Source: a virus. Taken from it: a stretch of 36,841 nt of DNA. The position numbers and the translations under genes were made by a program. The notes under the pieces were generated by a model. That model made no database searches. It had not been told where the DNA came from and saw nothing but the letters and a program-made list of their open reading frames with translations. Location: positions 1-36,841 of IMG/VR virus record IMGVR_UViG_3300025030_000278; one strand, written 5' to 3'. Below, one piece after another: positions 6,711-13,109 of the stretch. Each line of letters begins with the position of its first letter. Within the stretch, counting starts at the first letter, position 1.

Positions 6711-7166
6711 ATGCAAGAATACCTCATCACCCTCTACGGAAAGCAGTCATCCAGGAGCGTCCGAATCGGATACCGGGAAGGGAAGTTAGCATCCTTCTCC
6801 ATCCCTGAAAACGAAAATTTCGACGAGGTTGGGACTATCTTCCTGCTCAACTGGCTGCGCTCTCAAACCGTCGAAACGGAAATGCTAAAAAACGTGGATG
6901 ACATCACGCTGGTAGTCCGCTTCCGGGCGGAAGCCATCGTTGCCGACATTAGTTTTGATGTGTTTTGGAACGCCTACGGCTATAAAGTAGGCAACAAAAA
7001 AAGGGCTGAAAAAGAGTGGAACAGGCTCACTTCCGAAGACCGCATTCTTTGCTTGCGGGGCATCCGCCGCTACAATATGTGGATAGCGCAGCGCCGCAAC
7101 CAGGATAAACTTTACCCCGAAACCTTTCTGTCACAATCCAGGTGGGAAAACGAATACAGCTTATGA
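6711..7166 (+). CDS. DnaT-like replication protein (C-terminal motif)
   Basis: A 151-residue protein; the start chosen is ATG 6711 (MQEYLITLYG) after an A/C-rich leader, not the upstream in-frame ATG at 6639 that overlaps the gam stop region. The C-terminal half carries the motif F-x-x-F-W-x-x-Y ... K..A...W, ending with T-F-L-S-Q-S-R-W-E. This is typical of the C terminus of phage and plasmid replication or helicase-loader proteins (DnaT/DnaD-associated, usually 'hPaTfLn..rWe'). The N-terminal half is not recognised. It overlaps the next gene by ATGA, so the two are translationally coupled. Likely role: helping load the host replisome after transposition. Confidence 0.55.
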   Translation: MQEYLITLYGKQSSRSVRIGYREGKLASFSIPENENFDEVGTIFLLNWLRSQTVETEMLKNVDDITLVVRFRAEAIVADISFDVFWNAYGYKVGNKKRAEKEWNRLTSEDRILCLRGIRRYNMWIAQRRNQDKLYPETFLSQSRWENEYSL

Positions 7167-7606
7167 AAACAAAATCACCGGCATCCGCCAACATAATCAA
7201 GTTCAACGCCCTGCTGCGGGAACTCTTCCCTTACAACCACGCCGAGGCGAAAGAGGGCCTCCTGAGCGGCTATCAGGTGACCAGCACCCTCGACCTGACA
7301 CCGGCGCAACTGTCCGAAGTCATCACCGGATTAGAAAACGAAAAGGCCAAGCGCCGCACCGAACCGGACCGGGAAACCCGGCAACTGCGCTCGAAATGCC
7401 TGAGCCTGATGACCGACATCGGCATCAATACCGCCGATTGGGCAAGGGTCAACGCCTTCTGCGAAAAGCCGCAGGTGCTGAACGGGCGCAGGCTCTACGA
7501 CCTGAACAAGGTCGAACTTGAAGCCTTCCGCAAAAAGCTGTTCGCTATCAAAAAGGAGTATGCCCGGCGCACCCAGGACGAAAAATTCTGGGCGGCCAAT
7601 AACTAA
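7163..7606 (+). CDS. GemA-like regulatory protein (DUF1018)
   Basis: A 147-residue protein whose C-terminal half (LRSKCLSLMTDIGI, DWARVNAFCEKP, then LYDLNKVELEAFRKKLFAI) matches the pattern of Mu gp16/GemA-type DUF1018 proteins (RR..L...G....W..VN.F). In Mu, GemA affects host gene expression and DNA topology. The start is ATG 7163, overlapping the previous stop (ATGA), not the upstream in-frame ATG at 7142. Gene order A-B-Gam-GemA follows Mu. Confidence 0.65.
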   Translation: MKTKSPASANIIKFNALLRELFPYNHAEAKEGLLSGYQVTSTLDLTPAQLSEVITGLENEKAKRRTEPDRETRQLRSKCLSLMTDIGINTADWARVNAFCEKPQVLNGRRLYDLNKVELEAFRKKLFAIKKEYARRTQDEKFWAANN

Positions 7607-7616
7607 AAACACCCGC

Positions 7617-8354
7617 ATGAAGTACACCCGTGAGCAAAGCCGCCGCCGCAATTACCTCGCCCGTGTCCTCATGGTGCAGGAAGCCCACAATGAAGTGTGG
7701 GAGGAGGACTTGACCAAGAAATACATCTGGCGCAAGTTCATTTTCGGGCGCTTCGGCATCAGCTACATCACTTATCTGAACATGCTCGGAATCAACGCAC
7801 GAAAAGAACTGAACGACTTTAATCAAAAAATTATCGAAATGAAAAATGCAAATCAACCCACTTTATTCGGCCTAATCATCATCTTTTTTGGTCTCATCAG
7901 CGCCTGCGGAGTGCCGGTTTCCAGGCTGGCCTCCACCTGCGCTGAACGCTACCCGGTGAAGGCCGATACCGTCACCGTCACCAGGACCGTCACCGACACG
8001 GTCGTCTTGCTCGATACGTACATGGAGTACGTGGATACCACAGAATGCCCGCCCTCCGACACGGCCATAACTATTGTAAAAACAGTCTCTGTGATGGTGC
8101 CTGGAAAAACCGTTTACAGCACACACGAGGTACACGACACCATGTTCGTGGTCGTGGACAGCGCCCACGTCGCCGCCCTGAAACAGGAACTCGAAGCCTG
8201 CAACCAGGCCCGCATCGCTGCCGCTGCCGCCGCCGCAACCGGCAGTCCCGGAGGGGCAACAAACAACGACGGTCTCCCATGGTGGTGGCTCCTCATCGTA
8301 GGCATCGGCGGCTTCCTCATTCGCAACTTTTTACCCAGAAAACAAAAGGCTTAG
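7617..8354 (+). CDS. Lipobox/TM protein, u-spanin-like, fused to a small N-domain
   Basis: A single open frame of 245 residues that looks like two genes without a stop between. Residues 1-74 (from ATG 7617) are a basic helical domain. An in-frame ATG at 7839 then begins a lipoprotein-type signal ending L-I-S-A-C (Cys23 of the short form). Next comes a Thr/Val/Asp-rich extended region (DTVTVTRTVTDTVV), a short helical segment, an Ala-rich linker, and a C-terminal membrane segment (WWWLLIVGIGGFL) with a basic tail. A 171-residue product with an N-terminal lipid anchor and C-terminal inner-membrane anchor is the layout of a unimolecular spanin (such as T1 gp11), which fuses inner and outer membranes at lysis. 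Position in the early/middle region is unusual for lysis. Confidence 0.5.
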   Translation: MKYTREQSRRRNYLARVLMVQEAHNEVWEEDLTKKYIWRKFIFGRFGISYITYLNMLGINARKELNDFNQKIIEMKNANQPTLFGLIIIFFGLISACGVPVSRLASTCAERYPVKADTVTVTRTVTDTVVLLDTYMEYVDTTECPPSDTAITIVKTVSVMVPGKTVYSTHEVHDTMFVVVDSAHVAALKQELEACNQARIAAAAAAATGSPGGATNNDGLPWWWLLIVGIGGFLIRNFLPRKQKA

Positions 8355-8380
8355 TCGGTTTTTTCAACATTGTTTGGTCT

Positions 8381-8409
8381 CCGCCCCCTTTCGTGGGGCG
8401 GGGCTTTTT
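8381..8409 (+). terminator. Intrinsic terminator after the spanin-like gene
   Basis: CGCCCC (8382-8387) pairs with GGGGCG (8395-8400), loop CTTTCGT, followed by GGGC and TTTTT (8405-8409). Confidence 0.7.
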
Positions 8410-8452
8410 GGCCGGAACGGTTCCAGCGGGTTCGATTCCAGCTCCGGCCTCA
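8410..8452 (+). ncRNA. tRNA-like minihelix 2 (acceptor stem + T-arm)
   Basis: GGCCGGA (8410-8416) pairs perfectly with TCCGGCC (8443-8449), giving a 7-bp acceptor-like stem. The 17 bases directly before the 3' strand form a T-arm: GCGGG, loop TTCGATT, CCAGC (8426-8442), with one G-A mismatch and the conserved GGGTTCGATTCC core. Only a 9-base linker (8417-8425) replaces the D- and anticodon arms. TCA follows the stem instead of NCCA. It begins at the end of the T-run of the preceding terminator. Confidence 0.55.
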
Positions 8453-8513
8453 TAGTATCAGTAAGGCCCCAGGTCGGCCCGCTTTTTAAAACCCACACAC
8501 ACACATCACGCCC

Positions 8514-9164
8514 ATGAGCGCCAAAAGAAAGGCCATCGGAATTTCCGATTTCCTGAACAAAAAATTTGACAGCTTCCACTTCGACGGAGCCTGGAAAGCC
8601 AGCTTCGGCGAGCCGGAGAAAAATTTCAAGATGGTCGTCTATGGCAACTCTGGCAACGGCAAAACGGACTTCTGCGTCAAGCTCGCAAAGTACCTCTCCC
8701 GATTCGGGAAAGTGTATTACAACAGCTTCGAGGAGGGCGTCAGCAAGACCCTACAGGATGCCTTCGTGCGCAACGACATGCGGGAAGTGACAGGCAGGGT
8801 CATCGTCGGCGACCGGGAAAACTTCACCGACATGATGCAGCGCCTCGGCAGCCGGAACAGTCCGCATTTCGTGGTGATTGACAGCCGGGACTATATGAAA
8901 TTTACCACAGAGCAGTACAAAATGCTCACCGAGCGCCACCACCGGAAAAGCCTCATCGTCGTCTGCTGGGAGATGAACAGCGCCCCCAGGGGCGAACACG
9001 GAAAACAGATGCTCTATATGTGCGACATCAAAGTACACGTGAAGAATTTCGTAGCCATCCCACGCTGCCGCTACGGGGGAAACGGGCGCTTCACAATATG
9101 GGAGCGCCCGCTCGACCACCAGGAAGAAGCGCCCAATTTGTTCAACCAAACGCAACAGATATGA
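8514..9164 (+). CDS. RecA/RadA-like P-loop ATPase
   Basis: A 216-residue ATPase with Walker A GNSGNGKT (residues 44-51, Lys50) and Walker B FVVIDS (Asp123), in the order and spacing of the RecA/RadA/DnaB core. It lacks the extended DNA-binding and multimerisation parts of RecA, so it is a minimal core. Such ATPases are often seen in Bacteroidota phages and mobile elements; a role in DNA replication or repair is likely but the substrate is not shown by the sequence. The stop overlaps the next start (ATGA). Confidence 0.65.
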   Translation: MSAKRKAIGISDFLNKKFDSFHFDGAWKASFGEPEKNFKMVVYGNSGNGKTDFCVKLAKYLSRFGKVYYNSFEEGVSKTLQDAFVRNDMREVTGRVIVGDRENFTDMMQRLGSRNSPHFVVIDSRDYMKFTTEQYKMLTERHHRKSLIVVCWEMNSAPRGEHGKQMLYMCDIKVHVKNFVAIPRCRYGGNGRFTIWERPLDHQEEAPNLFNQTQQI

Positions 9165-9553
9165 ACGTGCAACAAATCCGCAGGCAACTCGACGCTATCG
9201 AGTTCACCATCACCGCCATCCGGCAGGAACTGAACGACGATGACGGCCCAGCCAGGCCCATGCTCGATGAAATCGCCGCCTATACCATCGCCACCTTCGG
9301 CCTGGATTCCAGGCGCTTCTACGGCAACAAGCGCCAGGCCGACGTTGTGAACGCCCGTGCAGCTTTCGCTATGGCCGCCTATCAAAATGGCTACACCCTC
9401 AAGGCCATCGGTATCCATATCCACAAGGACCATTCGAGCATCGTACACCTGCGCCGTGATTACGAACTGCGCACCCGGCAGTGGCCGGAATACCAGGACA
9501 TGATGAACAAAGTCACCGATAATTTCCGCCGCCAAAACCTGAGTATCACATGA
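9161..9553 (+). CDS. Small DNA-binding protein with DnaA domain IV
   Basis: A 130-residue protein. Residues about 35-102 match the C-terminal DNA-binding domain of DnaA: FYGNKRQADVVNARAAFAMAAY, then the turn LKAIGIHIHKDHSSIVHLRR, whose KDHSSIVHL corresponds to the DnaA signature (DHSTV). There is no ATPase domain. It starts at ATG 9161, coupled to the RecA-like gene, and its own stop overlaps the next ATG. It could mark a replication site or act as a middle/late transcription activator in the place where Mu carries mor and C; both are inference. Confidence 0.65.
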   Translation: MNVQQIRRQLDAIEFTITAIRQELNDDDGPARPMLDEIAAYTIATFGLDSRRFYGNKRQADVVNARAAFAMAAYQNGYTLKAIGIHIHKDHSSIVHLRRDYELRTRQWPEYQDMMNKVTDNFRRQNLSIT

Positions 9554-9831
9554 AAAAGCCGGATATAATTTTCACGGAACAGTTTGACCTGACCCGCTCG
9601 GACCTGCCACCTGCCTCAGACCTGTTCGGCTATGTAGCGGAGGTATTGGTTCGTGGTACACACAACTTCAACATCGCACTGATTATGCAGAAGGAGATGA
9701 CACTCGAAGAAATAGTAGCCCCTGTAATCGCAGAAGCTGCAAGGCGGGGCTGCGAGGTTGATGAGATACTATTCATCAAGGCCGAGCGGCTATCGTGTGG
9801 AAGTGAATGCTTTTCAAACCACCTTAAATAA
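9550..9831 (+). CDS. Hypothetical protein
   Basis: A 93-residue acidic protein (MKKPDIIFTEQFDLTRSDLP...), no family recognised. It has an alpha/beta look, with a C-terminal Cys pair (CGSEC). Start and stop are tightly packed: ATGA overlap with the DnaA-like gene, and 7 bases to the next ATG. Its last codons fall in a 17-base sequence (9797-9813) repeated exactly at 11057-11073. Confidence 0.55.
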   Translation: MKKPDIIFTEQFDLTRSDLPPASDLFGYVAEVLVRGTHNFNIALIMQKEMTLEEIVAPVIAEAARRGCEVDEILFIKAERLSCGSECFSNHLK

Positions 9832-9838
9832 TCTGAAA

Positions 9839-10969
9839 ATGGCACAAACAACCGGAATATCCTGGACAGACGCCACCTGGAACCCCTGGCACGGCTGCCG
9901 CAAAATCTCCGCAGGCTGCAAGTATTGCTACATGTTCAGGGACAAAGAGCGCTACGGGCAGGACCCCACCGTGGTCATGCGCTCAAAAAGCAACTTCAAC
10001 GACCCCCTCAAATGGGCGATGGACACCGAACAGATTGGCTTTTTGCCCGGCAAGGACAAAGAACCAAGTGCATTTGTGGGTATGAAAATATTCACCTGCT
10101 CCTGGTCTGATTTCTTCATCCAGGAAGCTGACGAGTGGCGGGCAGATGCCTGGAATATCATCCGGGACACGCCGGAGTTCACTTATCAAATCCTGACCAA
10201 GCGCCCGGAGCGCATCATGGAATGCCTGCCTCCGGATTGGGGAAGGGGATATGAAAATGTTTGGCTCGGCGTCAGCGTGGAAGACAAAGCTGCCCTTACC
10301 CGCATAGAAATACTTTCTAACGTACCCGCAAAACTTCGTTTTATCTCATTCGAGCCGCTCCTCGAATACATCATTTTTGGCGATTACATAGACTGCCTGA
10401 TAGACTATGATTGGGCAATTATCGGAGGCGAGAGCGGCAACGAAAGCGGCAAATACCGCTACCGTCCATGTGACGCCAATTGGATTGGAAACATTGCAAC
10501 GAAACTAAGGAAATACGGCGTCACTGTGTTTGTAAAACAACTCGGCACACACCTGGCAAAAGAAATGCGCCTGAAAAGCAGGCACGGGCAACATATCACC
10601 GAATGGCCCCAATGGTTGCAGTACCAGGAGTTTCCAAAGAACAGAAGGGCGGAAGTAGCCCAACCCGACTCCGAAACAACTGAATGGCTCTGCACCTGCG
10701 GCCACTTCCAGCCTAACGGGTGGCACTGCGGCAACTGCGGCAACCAACCTCCCTGGGGCTGCGACTGCTCCGATTGCAGCTACTCCGACCCGGATGAGGA
10801 TGAAGACTATTTCCAAACGGTTTGGTCGAAATTCGACCATATACCTTATAACAAACCTGACAACAACGACCCAGAAACCGACTACCTTTGCGACTGCGGA
10901 GCCACCCTCACCAAAGCGGAATTTGAATCAAACGGTCGCTGCGACGACTGCCTCATGCAATATGATTGA
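9839..10969 (+). CDS. DUF5131 (phage Gp37/Gp68) protein with extra Cys clusters
   Basis: A 376-residue protein. The N-terminal ~270 residues are a DUF5131/Gp37-Gp68 domain: SWTDATWNPWHGC, then Cys20-x6-Cys27-x2-Cys30 (HGCRKISAGCKYCY), the LTKRPER segment, WLGVSVED, FISFEPLL and the IIGGESG motif. The three-Cys motif and TIM-barrel-like pattern recall radical-SAM enzymes; the substrate is unknown. The last ~90 residues carry a CTCGHF...CGNCG cluster, CDCSDC, and CDCGATL...CDDC, which look like zinc ribbons and are not part of the usual family length. Start is ATG 9839 (MAQTTGISW); an upstream in-frame ATG at 9758 overlaps the previous gene. Confidence 0.85.
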   Translation: MAQTTGISWTDATWNPWHGCRKISAGCKYCYMFRDKERYGQDPTVVMRSKSNFNDPLKWAMDTEQIGFLPGKDKEPSAFVGMKIFTCSWSDFFIQEADEWRADAWNIIRDTPEFTYQILTKRPERIMECLPPDWGRGYENVWLGVSVEDKAALTRIEILSNVPAKLRFISFEPLLEYIIFGDYIDCLIDYDWAIIGGESGNESGKYRYRPCDANWIGNIATKLRKYGVTVFVKQLGTHLAKEMRLKSRHGQHITEWPQWLQYQEFPKNRRAEVAQPDSETTEWLCTCGHFQPNGWHCGNCGNQPPWGCDCSDCSYSDPDEDEDYFQTVWSKFDHIPYNKPDNNDPETDYLCDCGATLTKAEFESNGRCDDCLMQYD

Positions 10970-11066
10970 ACTGAAAAACATAGCCGCCATCGCCTTCGTC
11001 ATCCTCTGCTGGATAGCAGGGGTGTGGCTGAGAAGTAAAATATACGGCAAAAACAGGTGGAAGTGA
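10962..11066 (+). CDS. Tiny single-pass membrane protein
   Basis: A 34-residue frame (MIELKNIAAIAFVILCWIAG..., ending KIYGKNRWK): one membrane helix at residues about 7-24 and a basic tail. Its ATG lies inside the last codons of the DUF5131 gene (8-base overlap), which supports coupled translation. Function unknown; comparable tiny membrane proteins lie at 4959-5066 and 36571-36741. Confidence 0.5.
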   Translation: MIELKNIAAIAFVILCWIAGVWLRSKIYGKNRWK

Positions 11067-11119
11067 ATGCTTTGCTTTCGCTATTTTCGCCCATTCATTC
11101 ACCTTAAAATATCTTAATC

Positions 11120-11503
11120 ATGTTCGGACTAAAAACAGCAGCTTCAAACGACAACCTTAGACGGTTGAAAGAATTCATGTTGCCCGGCGAGGGCTTCGAT
11201 TTCTTCTCGCAGCTTTCAACGGCCTACATCGGCGTGACCAGCAACGGGCGGGTGTTCGCCCACGAAATCGAGAAAGCCAACATGCTGGAAGGAACGCTCT
11301 ACGTCTTCAACCTCCACAGCATCACCGGCCTTATGCTCTACCATAGAAAGGCCGCATTGGTGGCGGGCGAAGGCTTCGGCCTTATGCTCGGCACAAAGGA
11401 AATCATCCTGCTTTCCGGCGACAGGAAACAGTGCAAAGAAGCCTTTTTGTACCTGCAAGAGCTTCTTTTCACCCCCTCAAACATGCACTTGCACCCACAA
11501 TAA
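11120..11503 (+). CDS. Hypothetical protein, PH-like beta fold possible
   Basis: A 127-residue soluble protein, last gene of the rightward early region. Alternating hydrophobic strands (AYIGVTSNGRVFAHEI, TLYVFNLHSITGLML, GLMLGTKEIILLSG) followed by a C-terminal helix resemble the bacterial PH-like (YdjM/bPH) arrangement, but this is only a structural impression. A 54-base leader precedes it, starting with a repeat of 9797-9813. A bidirectional terminator follows. Confidence 0.5.
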   Translation: MFGLKTAASNDNLRRLKEFMLPGEGFDFFSQLSTAYIGVTSNGRVFAHEIEKANMLEGTLYVFNLHSITGLMLYHRKAALVAGEGFGLMLGTKEIILLSGDRKQCKEAFLYLQELLFTPSNMHLHPQ

Positions 11504-11534
11504 CGTGGTCAAAATGCACACTTTCAGGCATTAG

Positions 11535-11567
11535 AAAGGCCGCTACAACCCAGTTGTAGCGGCCTTT
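11535..11567. terminator. Bidirectional terminator between early and head operons
   Basis: Perfect 15-bp stem (AAAGGCCGCTACAAC 11535-11549, GTTGTAGCGGCCTTT 11553-11567), loop CCA, with T-runs on the 3' side of both strands (TTTT right, TTTC on the minus strand). It separates two convergent transcription units. Confidence 0.88.
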
Positions 11568-11606
11568 TCTGCATTTTCAGGCCCCCAAAAAAGGCCCCGA
11601 TGAAAA

Positions 11607-11638
11607 ATGGTTAAATGGTTAAATGGTTAAATGGTTAG
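11607..11638. repeat. Tandem 8-base repeat, four copies
   Basis: ATGGTTAA occurs three times in a row (11607, 11615, 11623) followed by ATGGTTAG (11631). It is non-coding and lies in the gap between the terminator and the 3' end of the leftward operon. Copy number could vary by slippage, but no gene start is nearby. Confidence 0.8.
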
Positions 11639-11665
11639 CCATACAGCCATTCAAGAGCCAACCAT

Positions 11666-12187
11666 TCATATCCCATCCGGGAAAATATCCTCCTCTAAGC
11701 AGAGTTCCGGCGCAGCGGGCATCACGTCCGCCCAGGGTACGTATTGCGTATCGCCGCCCGTACCGTCGTCTTCCAGCAGGGTGCCGTAGGCTGCGCTGTA
11801 CACCCGTATGTCGGCCCGGCGCTCGTTCGACCAGTATGCCGTGCGGGCGATGGCGTTGAAGTTCGTCCCTGCCAGCCCGTTCAGGGCAGCGTGGATGAGC
11901 GCCAGCTTGTCGAGGTGCGCAAGGGCCGCATCCCGGTACGTGTTGGCGGTGATGGAGGCAGTGCGCTCGTACAGCTTGAAGGCCACCCGCACGGTGAAGT
12001 TGAGTTCGACCTGGTCCACGCCGTTGCCGAGGTTGAACACGTCGCCTCCGCCGAGGCCGACGAGGATGCAGGGGAATGAAACGGGCGGGTCTTCCGCTTC
12101 GAGTTGCCCCAGGTCGAGGTCAACGTAACGTATGCCGGTGATAGCCACCAGCGGGGCGGTGATTTCCTTGAAGGTTGTTGCGTCCAT
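11666..12187 (-). CDS. Putative tail terminator / head-tail joining protein
   Basis: A 173-residue protein, last of the leftward head operon. It begins with a helix (MDATTFKEITAPLVAITG), followed by a beta-rich core (FTVRVAFKLYE) and a helical segment (ALAHLDKLALIHAALNGL), a layout seen in tail-terminator (gp37/gpU-like) proteins. The position next to the gpG-like gene supports a head-tail completion role. The assignment is by layout, not clear similarity. Its ATG overlaps the stop of the preceding gene by one base. Confidence 0.45.
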   Translation of the reverse strand: MDATTFKEITAPLVAITGIRYVDLDLGQLEAEDPPVSFPCILVGLGGGDVFNLGNGVDQVELNFTVRVAFKLYERTASITANTYRDAALAHLDKLALIHAALNGLAGTNFNAIARTAYWSNERRADIRVYSAAYGTLLEDDGTGGDTQYVPWADVMPAAPELCLEEDIFPDGI

Positions 12188-12420
12188 TATGCCACGATGT
12201 CAGTGTCGGTGAGCCAGTCCTCCGGCAGTTCGGTGACGCTGACCCAAATCAGGTTGTATTGTTTCGAGTCCTGCCTGTTCAAACCAATCAGGCCAAGCAC
12301 TTCCGCCTGGCTGGGGAACTGCGGGAGTTGGAGGCTGCCGTCGAAGCCTAACATGCCCTCGATGACCATTCCCGAATTGGACTTGCGGTTGTACTTGTAA
12401 CAGATTAAATAAGATTTCAT
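12187..12420 (-). CDS. Small hypothetical protein in the head operon
   Basis: A 77-residue protein (MKSYLICYKYNRKSNSGMVI...), no family recognised. Beta-rich, neutral, ending DWLTDTDIVA. It is locked into the operon: its ATG overlaps the upstream gpG-like stop (ATGA) and its stop overlaps the next ATG, so it is very probably translated and may be a small connector or assembly factor. Confidence 0.55.
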   Translation of the reverse strand: MKSYLICYKYNRKSNSGMVIEGMLGFDGSLQLPQFPSQAEVLGLIGLNRQDSKQYNLIWVSVTELPEDWLTDTDIVA

Positions 12421-12854
12421 TGTTTAAATTTTTTATTAAGAAGTGATTGAATCTTGTTTTTGATGCGGGCTTCCAGCAGGGCGCTCTTTCCGACATACTG
12501 GCGCTTGGGCATCGTGAAGCCCTTGCCCCGGCCCGCCTTGCCGCCTTCGTTGTGGACTTTCATGTAGGCCAGCGGGAAATTGAAATCAACCTGTTTGCCC
12601 CGCACCGAGCCTTTGGTGGCGTGGCGGCGCATGGCCCCCGATTTCACCAGCAGCGCCCGCTTCCCTTTTCCGGCGTCTTTCTTCGTCGGCTTGCGGGGCG
12701 TCCAGGGCGTGAAACCCGTGTCAGTAAAACCTTTCTTTCGGAAGTTCTCCGCATGGAATTTTTCCGCCTCCACTTGGATGACGGTGTGCAATATCTCCTG
12801 CTCTAACCGGGGCAGGCTGCGTTGCAGGTTGCGGAAAAATTGTGATGGCGTCAT
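12417..12854 (-). CDS. Phage virion morphogenesis protein, Mu gpG-like
   Basis: A 145-residue protein of the Mu gpG / 'phage virion morphogenesis' family (tail completion). Signatures: the amphipathic N terminus (FFRNLQRSLPRLEQEILHTV), the GFTDTGFTPWTPRK segment, a LVKSGAMRRHATKGS region equivalent to the usual 'L..tG.L..s', and YMKVHNEGGKAGRG with a nearby MPKRQYVG corresponding to 'yA.iHq.G......iPaR.flg'. It acts late in assembly, preparing the tail for joining to the head. Confidence 0.85.
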   Translation of the reverse strand: MTPSQFFRNLQRSLPRLEQEILHTVIQVEAEKFHAENFRKKGFTDTGFTPWTPRKPTKKDAGKGKRALLVKSGAMRRHATKGSVRGKQVDFNFPLAYMKVHNEGGKAGRGKGFTMPKRQYVGKSALLEARIKNKIQSLLNKKFKQ

Positions 12855-12856
12855 GC

Positions 12857-13099
12857 TTAATGTTGAAGGTACTGAAAAAGTATCGCTATGGCCTCGGCGC
12901 TGGCGAGCGCTATCAGGCCGTAGATGATTCTTTCCAGCCGGTTTATTTTTTCCTCCGCTACTGCCATACGGCTCGTCATCTGCGTAACAAATTCCTCTTG
13001 CAACCGCTCCATTTTTACGGATAGTGCAGTCATTGTCTTTGTTATGTTTCTTACATCGCTGCTCATTTCGATAAGCAGCTTCGTTTCGTCTGACGTCAT
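12857..13099 (-). CDS. Coiled-coil membrane protein, XhlA-like holin candidate
   Basis: An 80-residue protein with an N-terminal coiled coil (about residues 1-58) and one C-terminal membrane segment (about 60-78, IIYGLIALASAEAIAILFQ). This is the layout of XhlA/haemolysin-type holin partners. It lies between the gpG-like and F-like genes. It could instead be a small membrane-linked assembly factor; no endolysin is adjacent. Confidence 0.55.
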   Translation of the reverse strand: MTSDETKLLIEMSSDVRNITKTMTALSVKMERLQEEFVTQMTSRMAVAEEKINRLERIIYGLIALASAEAIAILFQYLQH

Positions 13100-13109
13100 G
13101 GAATCGTTT

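Noticed and set aside
11607-11638. Tandem ATGGTTAA as a phase-variation switch
   Set aside because: It lies beyond the 3' end of a gene with no promoter or start codon near it.
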